NCBI RefSeq assembly: GCF_030463565.1
Contig: NC_134675.1
Location: 18,373,862 to 18,437,861, forward strand
Reading direction: 5' to 3'
Length of the DNA: 64,000 nucleotides
Origin: Pelecanus crispus
Taxonomy: Eukaryota > Chordata > Aves > Pelecaniformes > Pelecanidae
Below are positions 23,501-36,700 of this stretch, one piece after another. Within the stretch, counting starts at the first letter, position 1. Each line of letters begins with the position of its first letter. Made by a program: the position numbers and the translations under genes. The notes below the pieces were generated by a model, which had not been told where the DNA came from, did no database searches, and saw nothing but the letters and a program-made list of their open reading frames with translations.

Positions 23501-23990
23501 AAACAGAGCTTTGGAGGTAGCTGAAAGTAGGTTGCCTAACCGAGCTTGCATTGTGCATTAGTGCATCATGGGAACTACTATTACTCCCTCAGCAATTATC
23601 AGGTAGAGTTACAGAGATGGTGACCAGCACAAAACTGTTCCCAACACTGCAGGGAACCAGAATCTGATCAGGGAAACACATTGCTAATATTTCACCCTCT
23701 ACAATGCAATGGGCCCACCTTCACTGCCTCACCTATGCTTGGCTGTACAGCCCAGACTGTCAGGGGGAATTCTGCACAACCATTTGGCCTGATTTGGAAT
23801 GGGATTGAAAAATGAAATTCAGGCAATTCTTCAGGAAGAAAAATAAAGGAAAAAAAAAAAAAGATGATGACAGACTCCATAAAAATTACCTCTTTGTGTC
23901 ACTTAGGACACTTGCAACATAAGAGAGTATTCATTAATGAGAATTGCAGTGTAATCCCTCATCATACATTTGATTAAATCCAAGTGATTT
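20506..23990. other. Intergenic, nothing recognised
   Basis: About 3.5 kb of AT-leaning sequence with only short open frames. I see no repeat family or gene. Confidence 0.5.
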
Positions 23991-23992
23991 AC

Positions 23993-24701
23993 TGTGGTGA
24001 CAGGCAACCTGTGGGCAGAGGACACTCGCTCCTGTGACTGTTCACTCAACTCTTGCTCAGATTTTGGCTGACACACAGCTCATGCTAAGGCCTGATGTAT
24101 GCTGGGAGCAGCACCATTAGGTCAAAGCAAGGGCAACACATAGGCAGGACAGGTGGCCAGAAAGAGCTAAAGGGCCATTATGCAGCCATTATCAACTGCA
24201 GCTTGCTGTCTCCTGCAGCCATCATCCTTGCATATTGGCTGTCTGGCACTTTCTTCAGAATCCACTAACTCACGGTAATGGTATAGACCAAACTTCCAAG
24301 CTGGAAGGTATAAATGTGTTAGCTTATCCAAAAAGTTTTTGAAGTGGATCCAACAGCAGCTGGACTGCTGAGGCTTTCGTGCTTCCTGGTGTCATACAGG
24401 GGACACCCACACCCTGATGGAGGAGGAAGGATGAGCACTCTCACCATTGGCTAGATAACTAATTCTCTCTTTTTTTTTTCTTATAAGTGCATGGATTAAG
24501 AGTTATGGGTTATAAGTTTTGAAACCTTATGACTTGAGTGGTGAATAAGTGAATTCATGTGATAGACTAGTCTGGGCAAAGGGGATTGAGTCCCTGTTTG
24601 TCATGTTTGTTTGTTGTATTTCTTCATGAGCTCATGAAATAAAGATTAAATCACAGAGTACGTTGTCCTGTAAATTTGATAGATCCAAACGGACCATGAC
24701 A
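23993..24701 (+). mobile_element. LTR-like element, tentative
   Basis: Plus-strand GGTATAAATG (about 24306-24315) and AATAAAG (about 24646) occur in LTR order, and the segment ends CCATGACA at 24701, resembling other ERV LTR ends. The proposed start (TGTGGTGACAGG at 23993) is a guess, and no target duplication is visible. Confidence 0.3.
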
Positions 24702-25524
24702 GCTATTTCTTAGCAATTCTGGGGGATTATTGTGTTTTAAAGAAAATATCAAAGAATGGGGGAACAGAGTGAGGAAGAAGAAAAAGGTAACCACAACAGT
24801 CTGTCATCTTTAAGGGATATCAACTAACCACAGTGACTCTCTGGAAAATTGCTGATCCACTTTCTACCTCTTAGCACTACTGCAGAACAAGTAACTTGTT
24901 CTGTGCAGGGTATCTGCTGACTATTCACTGCTCTCACTAAAAATCAGCATTTTGAAACTTGGGTGTATAAAATAAATGAGATGGACAGGGGCTTAATACT
25001 GACCCCCCCCAAAAAAAACCAGGGAATTTTTCAAATCACGAATGCATAAATATCTTCCTCTTATTCCTTTCTTCTGTGCTTGAACCACACTCAGCTTCCC
25101 ACAGCATTAAGCACAATCAAAACCTTTTTCTACTTCCTCACTGACATTCACATGAAGACATTTGATGACTGTATGCATTAATTCCATGAACATCTGTATG
25201 CTGCCTTCTCTTTCTATTTCTGTTCCACCCACACCTTTCTATACCAGCTAATCTTGGATTCAATTTAATCCCTTCATTTTAGAGATGGATTTAAGCTGGA
25301 CTGCAGTACCAGCCATCTATGTTCCTAAAAAATTTCTCATAAAGATGTATAAGAGAAGCCAAAGTGGGATCTAAACAGGTCCTTAAGCATTTGTGACGTA
25401 GTGCTACTCATATTGGAGTGAACAGTTACCAGCCTATTGAATGAGACGCTCCGGAGGAAATCAGAGTACGCCATTGGCAAAAAATACAGCGTGACTTCCT
25501 CTTACCAAAGCCTAACTTTCAGTC
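24702..25524. other. Intergenic, nothing recognised
   Basis: No gene or repeat boundary seen. It contains only short homopolymer runs near 25005-25018. Confidence 0.5.
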
Positions 25525-26073
25525 TGTCATGGTTTAACCCCAGCCAGCAACTAAGCACCACACAGCCGCTCGCTCACTCCCCTGCCCCCAGTGGGATGGG
25601 GGAGAGAATCGGAGAAGTAAAAGTGAGAAAACTCATGGGTTGAGATAAGAACAGTTTAATAATTGAAGTAAAATAAATAATAACAATAATAAAAGAATAT
25701 ACAAAGCAAGTGATGCACAATGCAATTCCTCACCACCCGCCGACCAATGCCCAGACACTCCCTGAGCAGCGGTCACTGCCCCCTGCCCCCCCTGGCCAAC
25801 TCGCCCCAGTTTATATATTGAGCATGACGTCACATGGTATGGAATAGCCCTTTGGCCAGTTTGGATCAACTATTCTGGCTGTGCCCCCTTCCAGCTTCTT
25901 GTGCACCTGGCAGAGCATGGGAAGCTGAAAAGTCCTTGACTAGCATAAGCAGTACTTAGCAACAACTAAAACATCAGTGTGTTATCAACATTATTCTCAT
26001 CCTAAATCCAAAACACAGCACTATGCCAGCTACTAGGAAGAAAATTAACTCTATCCCAGCAGAAAGCAGGACA
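25525..26073 (-). mobile_element. Solo ERVL-type LTR, copy 5
   Basis: TGTCATGG to GCAGGACA on the plus strand, with perfect 5-bp target duplication CAGTC (25520-25524 and 26074-26078). The CRE TGACGTCA at 25825-25832 is intact, but the palindrome is degenerate. The ATT-rich tract is short, giving a 549-bp copy. Confidence 0.93.
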
Positions 26074-26489
26074 CAGTCCAATAAAGAAGCATGATTCTGC
26101 TTGTGCTAACCAGTAACTAGGATGCTTTTGATGGCACAGCTCAAAAACAGAAGTCAGTCAACACAGTCAATGCGGGGATTTCTTATTATTTGGAATGCCC
26201 CATAAAAAGTTCATCTTTGAAGTCATGTAGGAGGAGTGTGAAGAAACATGGATCCCCTCAGGATATGAAGCTCTTTTCCACTGTGTGCTTAGTATGAAGG
26301 TTTAAACAAGCTGGGAGCAAGTATACAGGAAGTTGGTAGAAGTATAACACTAAAAAAAGTAGTAGGACTAGGATGAATCCAATTGGGTCATTTCTCGCAT
26401 CATGTTTTATTTGGGCCAAAACCAGTGCATTATCTAGAGCACACACTTGTAGGATGGAGAACTGTAGGCAGAAAGGCGACACCTGCTAA

Positions 26490-29018
26490 TCGGAAACATG
26501 CATGAAACATGCATGTACTTCCTGACACAGCTGGTAAGTGAGCCTACCAGGGGAGGTGCCTCGCTTGACCTGCTGTTTACAAACAGAGAAGGGCTTGTGG
26601 GAGATGTCGTGGTCGGAGGCCGTCTTGGGCTTAGCGACCATGATATGATAGAGTTCTCGATTCTTGGCAATGTAAAGAGCAGGGGCAGCAAAACTCTTAC
26701 CATGGACTTCCGGAGGGCAGACTTTGGCCTGTTCAGGACGCTGTTTGGGAAAGTCCCTTGGGAGGCAGTCCTGAAAGGCAAAGGGGTCCAGGAAGGCTGG
26801 GCCTTCTTCAAGTCTTAAGGGCACAGGAGTGGGCTGTCCCCGTGTGCCATAAGACCAACCAGCGGGGAAGACGACCGGCCTGGCTGGACAGGGAGCTTTT
26901 GCTGGGACTCAGGGGAAAAAGGAGAGTCTAACACCTTTGGAAGAAGGGGCGGGCAACTCAGGAAGAGTACAGGGATCTTGTTAGGTCATGCAGGGAGGAA
27001 ATTAGAAAAGCAAAAGCCCAGCTAGAACTCAATCTGGCCACTGTTGTAAGATATAATAAAACATGTTTTTACAAGTATATTAACAACAAAAAGAGAGCCA
27101 AGGAGAATCTCCATCCTTTGCTGGATGCAGGGGGGAACACTGTCACCAAGGATGAGGAAAAGGCTGAGGTACTTAATGCCTTCTTTGCCTCTGTGTTTAA
27201 CAGCCAGACCAGTCATCCCCAGGGTACTCAGCCCCCTGAGCTGGAAGACAGGGACAGGGAGCAGAATGGAGCCCTCATAGTCCAGGAGGAAGCAGTTAAT
27301 GACCTGCTATGCCACCTTGACCCTCACAAGTCTATGGGGCCAGATGGGATCCACCTGAGAGTACTGAGGGAGCTGGCGGAGGAGCTTGCCAAGCCACTCT
27401 CCATCATCTGTCAGCAGTCCTGGTTAACAGGGGAGGTCCCTGATGACTGGAGGCTTGCCAATGTGACACCCATCTACAAGAAGGGCCAGAAGGAGGATCC
27501 AGGGAACTACAGGCCTGTCAGCCTGACCTCGGTGCCGGGAAAGATTATGGAGCAGTTCATATTGTGCACGCTCAACAGGCATATGCAGGTCAACCAGGGG
27601 ATGGGGCCCAGCCAGCATGGGTTCATGAAAGGCAGGTCCTGCTTGACCAACCTGATCTCCTTTTATGACCTGGTGACCCACCTAGTGGATGAAGGAAAGG
27701 CTGTGGACATCATCTACCTGGACTTCAGCAAAGCCTTTGACACAGTCTCCCATAGCATTCTCCTTAGGAAGCTGGCAGCTCATGGCTTGGATGGGCGTGC
27801 CCTTCGCTGGGTAAAATACTGGCTGCGCGGCTGAGCGCAGAGAGTAGTGGTGAATGGAGTTAAGTCCAGTTGGCGGCCGGTCACGAGCGGTGTTCCCCAG
27901 GGCTCTGTTTTGGGGCCAGCCTTGTTCAATATCTTTACCAACGATCTGGATGAGGGGATTGAGTGCACCCTCAGTAAGTTTGCAGATGACACCAAACTGG
28001 GTGGGAGTGTTGATCTGCTGGAGGGTAGGATGGCCCTGCAGAGGGACCTGGACAGGCTGGACCGATGGGCCGAGGCCGACTGTATGAGGTTAAACAAGGC
28101 CAAGTGCTGGGTCCTGCACTTGGGTCACAACAACCCCATGCAACACTACAGGCTTGGGGAAGAGTGGCTGGAAAGCTGTCTGGCCGAAAAGGACCTGGGG
28201 GTGTTGGTAGGCAGCCAGCTGAACATGAGCCAGCAGTGTGCCCAGGTGGCCAAGAAGGCCAACAGCATCCTGGCTTGTATCAGGAATAGTGTGGCCAGCA
28301 GGAGCAGGGAGTTGATTGTGCCCCTGTACTCAGTGCTGATGAGGCCTCACCTGGAATACTGTGTCCAGTTTTGGGCCCCTCAATACAAGAAAGACATTGA
28401 GGTGCTGGAGCATGTCCAGAGAAGGGCAACAAAGCTGGTGAAGGGACTGGAGTACAGGCCTTATGAGGAGCAGCTGAGGGAACTGGGGTTGTTTAGGCTG
28501 GAGAAGAGGAGGCTGAGGGGAGACCTTATCGCTCTCTACAACTACCTGAAAGGAGGTTCTAGTAAGGTGGGTGTTGGTCTCTTCTCCCATGTAGTGAGCA
28601 ATAGGACGAGAGGAAATGGCCTCAAGCTGTACCAGGGGAGATTTAGATTGGATATTAGGAAAAATTTCTTCACAGAAAGAGTGGTCAAGTATTGGAACAG
28701 GCTGCCCAGAGAGGTGGTGGAGTCACCATCCCTGGAAGCGTTCAAAAAACAGGTAGGTCTGGCACTTTGTGACATAGTTTAGTGGGCATGGTGGTGTTGG
28801 GTTGATGATTGGAATGATGATCTTAGCGGTCCTTTCCAATCTTAATGATTCCTAGTTTTTACTTTCATTATAAATGATCCAGCCACCAAGCCAGGAGGCA
28901 TGGGGTTGCTATTCTACCCGTAATTGGTTTAGTGGTGGACTTGGTAATGTTAGGTTACTGGTTGGACTGGATGATCTTAAAGGTCTTTTCCAACCTAAAT
29001 GATTCTATGATTCTATAA
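26490..29018 (+). mobile_element. CR1 LINE, 5'-truncated, long copy
   Basis: About 2.5 kb of CR1 starting in the C-terminal part of the endonuclease and running through reverse transcriptase to the tail (CCTAAATGATTCTATGATTCTAT). The endonuclease end (26498-26818: LVSEPTRGGASLDLLFTNREG and LSDHDMIEF) is in a different frame from the polymerase. The 3' untranslated part (28783-29018) contains two related tail units. This is the best-preserved CR1 in the window. Confidence 0.9.
27118..28782 (+). pseudogene. CR1 ORF2 reverse transcriptase, one internal stop
   Basis: Two frames, 27118-27834 and 27847-28782, are in the same phase and separated only by a TGA at 27832-27834, so the polymerase is otherwise continuous for about 550 codons. 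Landmarks in order are MGPDGIHLRVLREL, TPIYKKGQKEDPGNYRPVSL, IIYLDFSKAFDTV (first catalytic Asp), [16 protein letters not shown], and [10 protein letters not shown] with the catalytic DD pair intact. The C-terminal [20 protein letters not shown] end follows (here KYWNRL). The stop replaces an arginine codon seen in relatives, consistent with a CGA to TGA CpG transition. The N-terminal endonuclease is truncated, so it cannot mobilise itself. Confidence 0.88.
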
Positions 29019-32000
29019 TTGCTTGGGCATGAGACAGAGACTACAAATTCGAGGAAGGTTTTTAAGTGGGTGGGTTTTTTTTTTTATGTCCTTGATTAAT
29101 AAAATACCCACCTCCATCCAAAAGCAGCTAACTTCCTCCATTTGAATAGTAACAGCAATATTCCCAGAACTCAACCATTTCAACAACTATTGAATTGCCT
29201 CTCACTGTGAGCTAAGAAATCCTTTATTGAAAGAAGCATCATCAGCCATCTTTCAAAGAACATATAATAATAATAAAAAAGATCTGGACACTGTCACTTA
29301 ACGTTTTCTTCTTGAGGTCTTTATTCAATTTTTTACAGATTAAACGAAATGGGTTGTTTCAGTTGTCAAGAAAGAATTCCTGAGTTAAGAAAAGGATGTG
29401 CATTCCTTCCCAGTTTCTGAAATTACTGTCTTGATGCTGAATAAATTCTTGTTCAAGTTGGTCTTTAGTTTTCTGATATTGTTGCACAGTGCCTAGAACA
29501 TTGTTTGTTTCTGTCCCTGCTGGAGTACTTCCTCACTTCAAGAGTTCTCAGCAATCTACTTGGATAAAAGAGGAGTAGACAGTGCAAATTAACTCTGCCT
29601 AGAAGATACAAAGTTTGTACTGAGAGGCCTTTTATAGAAAACACTTCAGTGACTTTACATCAAGCACAGGAGATCACTGAAATTTTTAGCACCATGTCAG
29701 AGAATATTTCAAGGACTATGCATAAATTCTTAACTGCTAGGAAGACACAAAGCTACCATCTCTACTTTTGTTTCTTTTCCTAGGGTTGAAGTTTGCTAAC
29801 ATTACTGAAGTGTTATTTCAGATTTCTTTTCCAACCTGGGAGTTTATGATATGTGAGTATAGACACTGATGCTTTATCTATAGTAGTTGCCTTGCACTGC
29901 TTTTTGCCACCAGTATAGTAAGGCTATTTTGTTTTCCCACTGAGTATTCTTCTAACATCTTCTCACCATCACCCCCCCAAATAAAATTTACCATTGCCTT
30001 GTAAATGAGCCTAGTTTTGCAGTAGCAGCATGGCCTTCTTTCATCACCAAGAACTTTTCTTCCTGCCAGCGTAGAAAAACATCACACTGTTGAAGACTAA
30101 ATGAAGCAGGGTTCAAGGAGTTAAGAAAGAGTGGCACCCCACCAGCTTAACTCTGTATCATTTATGATTAGAACAATACATTCAGGCACCTAGACTGGTG
30201 CTCATCCTAGCTCCTGATCATAGCCCAACTCTAAGTAGGCAGCTACCTAGATCAACACACTGCTTCTCACTTCTGGAGAACAGGAGCACCTATTGCATTC
30301 TATATAGCTTGCTTGCCACATTCACTGCCCCCTGCCCTTTATTGATACCACTGACAGAATGATCAAGGTGTGCAGGAGGGTGATGGCTGCTGTGTACAGG
30401 GGAAGGAAGGGACCTTCTAGCAGCAGCATGAAACAGCAGCCTGGTGAATAAACTAGTGGAAATTGGGAACACACTGGGGAAGTGACACATTAAAGGCAGA
30501 TTTTTCAAAGCCACAAACTGCAAAATCAGCATGTTTGAAAGAACCAAAGCATATGAAAAGGCACTTAAACAAGCGCAAAGCTTTTAAGTACCTTCTGTGT
30601 GGGAGGAAATCTAGTGTTACTGATTCTATGACAAGATTTGCTTAGACTTATAACAGCTGACACCACTAACAACTGCATAGTACTCATCCACAGCCTCAGC
30701 TAAGACAAAATATATTGCGCAGAGTGAATAGGAAAGCCTAAATTTCACATTAACAAGGAGACTAAACAACAACATAAGCACCCTTACCTTGTTTGAAGAA
30801 TCAGGCAGATGAACAATAGACAAGCTGAACCTGACATTTCATCCAATCCTCTCACTTCCTAATTAATACCATTTAGAAACAGCACAAACTGCTTAAGGCA
30901 TAACAAGTGCCAAATCTTCCCAAGTGCTTCCCATTTCAACATGGGCTTGGAGTCAGCCACAGCTGTGGCAGAGGAAGATTGGGAAACAGGAAACACCTGG
31001 GAGCAATTTGGAACAGTAAAGAGACAGCAAACACAATGTGAAACAATGGAATGGCTAGAAAAGGGTCAGAGGTGGAGGGAAATTTGAACTCAGGTTTTTA
31101 TGTTTGAATAGCCACCATTCCTCATCCTCTGCACCAGACTTTCACAAAGAACTGCATATCATCAGCAGAAAGGGGCTGACTTGTTTGGCAGCTGATTCCA
31201 ACTAGCAGTGCAACACAAGGGCAGATGGAGGAGGCAGAGTGGACAGCTGAGTTCAGCAGGGGGTGAAGGCAAGTCATCACAGCTGGAGAAACACTTCTGC
31301 ACAGAGAATTGGGGAGTTGGAAAATTAATCCCAGGCATAGACAGAGATGACAGATTTTGCATAGGCATAGTTTAGACAGCCAGCAGACACTTCTGGACTC
31401 AACATCTATCATCATCTGCAACTGTAGAGAGATGAATAATGATGTGATTCTCTCCAGTCCTTTGTTGCCTAGTTAAGAGAATCTATACTTGTTTCAGTAA
31501 GTCATCTATGTAACAATTATCTTACTGTGAAAGCTCTGGACCAATTTTCCTCATCCAGTGCCTCATCTTGTTGATGCTGTTTGTTACCAATTAAGAATAA
31601 ATCAAACTCTTAAATGAGGTGTACACTGCCTTTTAAATATGACTACTGTGCATAACTATAAAGATCTCAAAATTCTCATGGTAATGTTCTGTAGAACAGA
31701 AGACTTTTGAAGACCTCTTTAATAAGGATCTTGCCATAATTCTCTCATCCTTGGAGGTTGGTGGGTGGTTTTTTTTTTTTTTTTCCTCTCTTTAAATTAT
31801 GGAAGCAATAGGGAAGATACTTCAAAAGCTATAAAAAAATTAATTTGTGCAACTTTCTTGGAAAAGTGTCTGTTGCTTATTTATTACAAGATCTTGCTAG
31901 TTACTTTTGTTTATGCTATAAACAAACACTACTATGTTTTAACAGAGTTAATAGCATAACCAACTGCATTTTCTAGAAAAACTGTGAAAGTGTCTCCTGT

Positions 32001-32300
32001 ATCCTCCAGTTTAAGCCTTTTCCTTACTACTGCCTATCACCAGAATTCACAGGTTTGGCTGGACCACCATTTCATAGTAAGAGAATGAAACATGATAGTC
32101 TGCTTAAGGTATAATAATTAACAACAACAAGATCAAAGTCTAAAGCTGCAGCATTCACATTTAACTATTCATACTCAACAGAAAAAGAAGTTTAGCAACT
32201 AGTATTTAGAGTAACCCTAAATAAAACAGATACTCAGACAGGTGTTATCCAAAACATATTTTTAATGTATTCTGCATTTGGAGTCTAAAGAGAGTAAGAG
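29019..32300. other. Intergenic, nothing recognised
   Basis: About 3.3 kb between the CR1 tail and the FEM1C 3' UTR. No gene, repeat or RNA structure recognised. A minus-strand AATAAA (29320-29325) could be an alternative distal polyadenylation signal, but nothing else supports it. Confidence 0.45.
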
Positions 32301-32309
32301 CAGAGAAAT

Positions 32310-35300
32310 ATATTTGTTATTCCTTTTTTTATTTTTATTTTTTTCAATTATCATTGAAGCTAAATTAAAAGAAAATGCAGTATTTCAATATATGGAACTG
32401 ATATATTTGAATTTATAATTGAAATATTTCAATTACATGGAATTTCCCTGCACAGCAAGCCTTTGTGATAGAATGGAACACAAATACAGAATTAGTTAAA
32501 ACCAAATGAACAATAACTTTTCATTCTGCTCACTGAGGGTTCAACAGTTACTTTCATACCCAAAGCAAAGAGATTTGAACAATGTAAAACAAACTACTTA
32601 AGTCTGTCTCCATCATATTCCTCAAAGTTACTTTGAGGCATTAAATACCACTTCACTTCATTGTAGTCACAGAACACAGAAGTTAGTGTTAAGTCTTTGT
32701 ACTCGCATCTGTCAATATTTTAGAGTATAGCAGGCATTCCACTCTACAATTCAAAGCACAAGGAAGCTATTTCCACAGCAGTCATATCCCACCACTATTA
32801 ACTTGCAGTTGATGTAAAACTAAGAGGCACATGTCTTTCCTGTTAAGGTTTTTATCCTTTTTAATCCTTTAGTAAAAATTTTGCTATAGCATTCCATTCC
32901 TTCTATAATATAGTGTTTTATAAAAGTTGAAAGAGTTTAATTTCAACCAGTTTCAAAACAGTTGTTAAAAGAGAACTTTTGGTATTTAGGTAATATATAA
33001 AAATACCTCCTATCCAAGGACTGTTGCAGAGTATACATGGAAAAAAAATAACCACACTGTTGCCTCTCATTTTAAAAAGTGCCTTTATACTGTGTGCTTA
33101 ACAATCAGAACCTCAGAGATACCACAGACAGCTAGAATCTTGTTACTGATATAAGCAATATAAAAATAGGAATCTAATTTTAGAATTTGGCAAGAACAGG
33201 TTTTTTTGGTTTGTTTTTAAACTACAATACTTTTCATCTTCCTGGCTGAAGCATTTCAGTGGAAGCCCAAGAAGATTAGAAGAAAGAGTGCTTTGAGTAT
33301 TTGTTAAAAAAAAAAAAAAAATCCAACTTCAGAGGTCTCAACCACCAAGGGGGTATCAGTATCCTTATCTTTAAAAATATATACCTACAAATTATTTAAT
33401 CAATTTTTAAATCTATTTCACCCCCACAGGGCATACAATTTTTCTTCAATGTTCTCAATATCTTTATGGGTTGGCAGCTCTGAAAAAGTAGTTTTCATCT
33501 TACCATTTGTTTTTTTTTTCTGATAAGAACATAAAAAGAATGAGTTAATAATATGACAAAAAAAGGATAACAGTTCTGTGTGTTCTGAATGCTCTTTAGT
33601 TCCTTGTCCTTACTATAATTTGTGTTCAGCTAGCAACACTACTGCATTTAGCATCAACATGTTTCAGTAAAATAATCTTATTCCCATCTCTGAACAGATA
33701 ATAAGACTAAGAATTAAAACAAACAAACAAGAAAACAAAGAAACCCACCCTGGTCCAGAAAGTTGGTATCTATACTTAAGTGGAGGCATTCCTAGTTTGA
33801 ATTAGGGGCTGAGGGGGCAAAACTGCTACTACCCATTAGCACTAGCCATAGTGGCACAGACATCTCAGACAGGGCCTACTGTCCTTACCCTCCTTCCCAA
33901 TCAGTAAATCCATAACTAATCCCTAACACACTACCCAACATAGGCTCTGTACCAATTTCTTTTAAAATGAAGCAAAAATTAAATGGGGGCAACATACACA
34001 TACAGGGTTAAATAGAAAGTGGAATTAAATGCATTAACTTATCCATCTGATCAGTTAAGAATTCAGCAGATAGCCTCATGACCTTGCAAAATTAAATTCT
34101 TAATATAGGTGATAATCTTTAGGATTGATGTGTATTACATACAGTAAATCAGTACTTCATAAGTTAAAAACAAACAGAAAACCCCCAAACCCAAGTAGCT
34201 AACAATAAGCCTTGTAAGGCCTGGCAATTTTCACTAGATTTACACATATTAGATAGTGATATACTTTCTCTTCTGGTGTGTTTTCCATTTAAAACTTTGC
34301 TATCAATAGCAGCACATACTACCATAATTTTTTAGTTCTATTTCTGGACTAATAATCTCTAAGTAACTAATTTTAAAGAGGATATTATACAGTTATAAAG
34401 ACAAATTCAAATTGCAAATACTCAAGAGCAGTATAGATTCCAGAGTATAAAACAGCAATCTAAAAATACCTTTCTCTGTGACCTATATAAAAATTACTTT
34501 TTTTATTACTTGAAGTATAATGTGGATCGTTTCTAGCATGGTATGATTTGTTGATTACATCAACTTACAGAGTAATAGAGAAGCATATAAAGAATAAGAA
34601 ATACAAAATCAAACTACTTGTTCTCACAACTGACAACTTGGGTGGCATGTAGTTTAATCATTACAAATCAGAAAAAAAAAATCAGCCAATTTAATAGAAG
34701 TTTACTGCTGCACATTTGCAAGAGAAACAAATAGGGTTTCCTTATACTCAGAATTTCATACAATATAGGTATGCCATGGGACAAACAGGTGAAAATTATT
34801 TCAAAATAAGAATTTGAAAGTGGCAATATACAAACAGCACTACTTTTAACATATCTTTGTTTAAAAGTATCCCAATATTTTCCCCAAGAATGACTAAGCT
34901 TGTTGGCTCCACACTGTATACTAAGAAAACCTGAAACAGCCAAGAAGCAAGGATGAACTTTGTTTTATATGTATATATACACACTCTTTTATACTCTCAA
35001 GACATTCTTCATTAACTTAATTCACAAAAGAAAAATACTCCAACATCAAATTTAAAAAAAAAAAAAAAAAAACAAACCTCCTAAATAGTTTTTTTCCTTT
35101 ATCTACTTAATTTGGCTTTTAAATATCTCCATCACCAACGAAAGCCTAAATCAACTTGTTGAGTTTCTGGAGCAAGAAACCCATTTACTGCCCATCACCG
35201 AAATGAAACATCAAGTCAGCAATATCCAATATGCTAGAACACTAAATTTGCAGGTAAACTGTCTTCTACTCAACACAAATTGATTTCACTTAGACATTTG

Positions 35301-36700
35301 CAGGGCTAGTGTGCCATAATAAATTCTACTATTAACCAACAGTAAAGTGCTGAATTATATTAAATACCTGAATCTCACTCTCCTTTATGAAATTCTTTTA
35401 TAATGTCTTATCAAGTCAAAAGAGCCCTTTCTGTTGTAAAAGTTAAGCTATTATACAAATATTATAAAAATAGGTAAGTTTAATTAGGAGCTATATATAT
35501 ATACACAACAGAACTACTGCTTTTTCTTTAAGTACAGGTGACATAACAGAGATGGAAAAAAACATGCATTTGTAAAGATATTTAAAATTAAGATGATGAG
35601 ACACTTATAGAATTTCTATTACTCTGGCATACAGCCATTTACTATGTTATAATGATACTAGATGATGCCTATATTTCTGGACTGATAATGTGCTTTAATA
35701 ATGTGCTTTAGTTTCTTTTGTAGCTAAAGAAGTTGATTTGTAAATTTAAACTATGGCATACATTTCATCTATTTCTCATTAGAGCGTATCATTAAGTTTG
35801 AGGTTCAACTTTGAACAAACTTTACATCTAGTCACATAACCAACACAAGACATCAGTGCAAAAGGGAAGCTATCAGTTGTACATGATGAGGACTCTTCCC
35901 CCCAACTGCATGATATGAGAGAACGATTATCAGATTAAAAGTTCAAGTGGATTACCATGAGAACAAGAGAGATTTTTTTCTCCCAAGTTTAGCACAGATT
36001 TCCAGAGGATCAAGAGGAAAGCAACCTCAGTTACAGCTAGAATAGTTAAACCCCAGTTCAGAAAGGTGATATGTAGCTCCAAAGTTAGTCATGCTATGAA
36101 GGCAGCATTCTCAAAAGAAGAGCTCCAAACAAAACTGCAAATCAAAATGAGCATTCAAGTTGAAATCAGCCAACTGCTGCATAGAAATATGTTCACACAC
36201 AGTCACATTTATGTCAGTGCATAGAGAAGATAAAAAGCACTTATGGCAGTTGCAAATATTAACAAGTCTATACAACTCGCACAGTTTAACAAGTCCATAG
36301 AAAAAGAATACGGTAAGAGTAGAAATGCTCAAGCAAAACCAAAAGATAACCCTCCAACTGTATAAAATCCACACAACAGTTGTAGTAAAAAGACATTAGT
36401 GGAAAATATTCAACTCAGTCCTAAACACCCAACAGGCAAATAAGACCAGAATAGACAAGCCTTTGGCAAACAATTTTAAGAGTCTAAATATGGCACTACA
36501 TTTCTAAATAATCCACAAAATATATTATATGGCATATTCAAATATTGATTAACCAACTCTGCAGATGCAATGCTAACAATGCTTTAGCAGATGAGAGCAA
36601 GAGAACAAACTAAGGGAATACTGGTATATCACAACAGTGCTCAAGAAAAACACTGTCACCAACTCATGCTTCAACAACAGCACTCTGGGACTGCACACTA
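32310..36700 (-). other. FEM1C: Probable FEM1C 3' untranslated region
   Basis: AT-rich sequence free of recognisable transposons, directly downstream of the FEM1C stop codon. On the minus strand overlapping AATAAA signals lie at 32328-32339, with an ATTAAA farther on at 32262-32267, giving a 3' UTR of about 4.4 kb. Freedom from the retroelements that fill both flanks suggests constraint. The true cleavage site needs transcript data. Confidence 0.5.

Noticed and set aside
28330..28590. Minus-strand open frame over CR1
   Set aside because: Antisense shadow of the CR1 reverse transcriptase.
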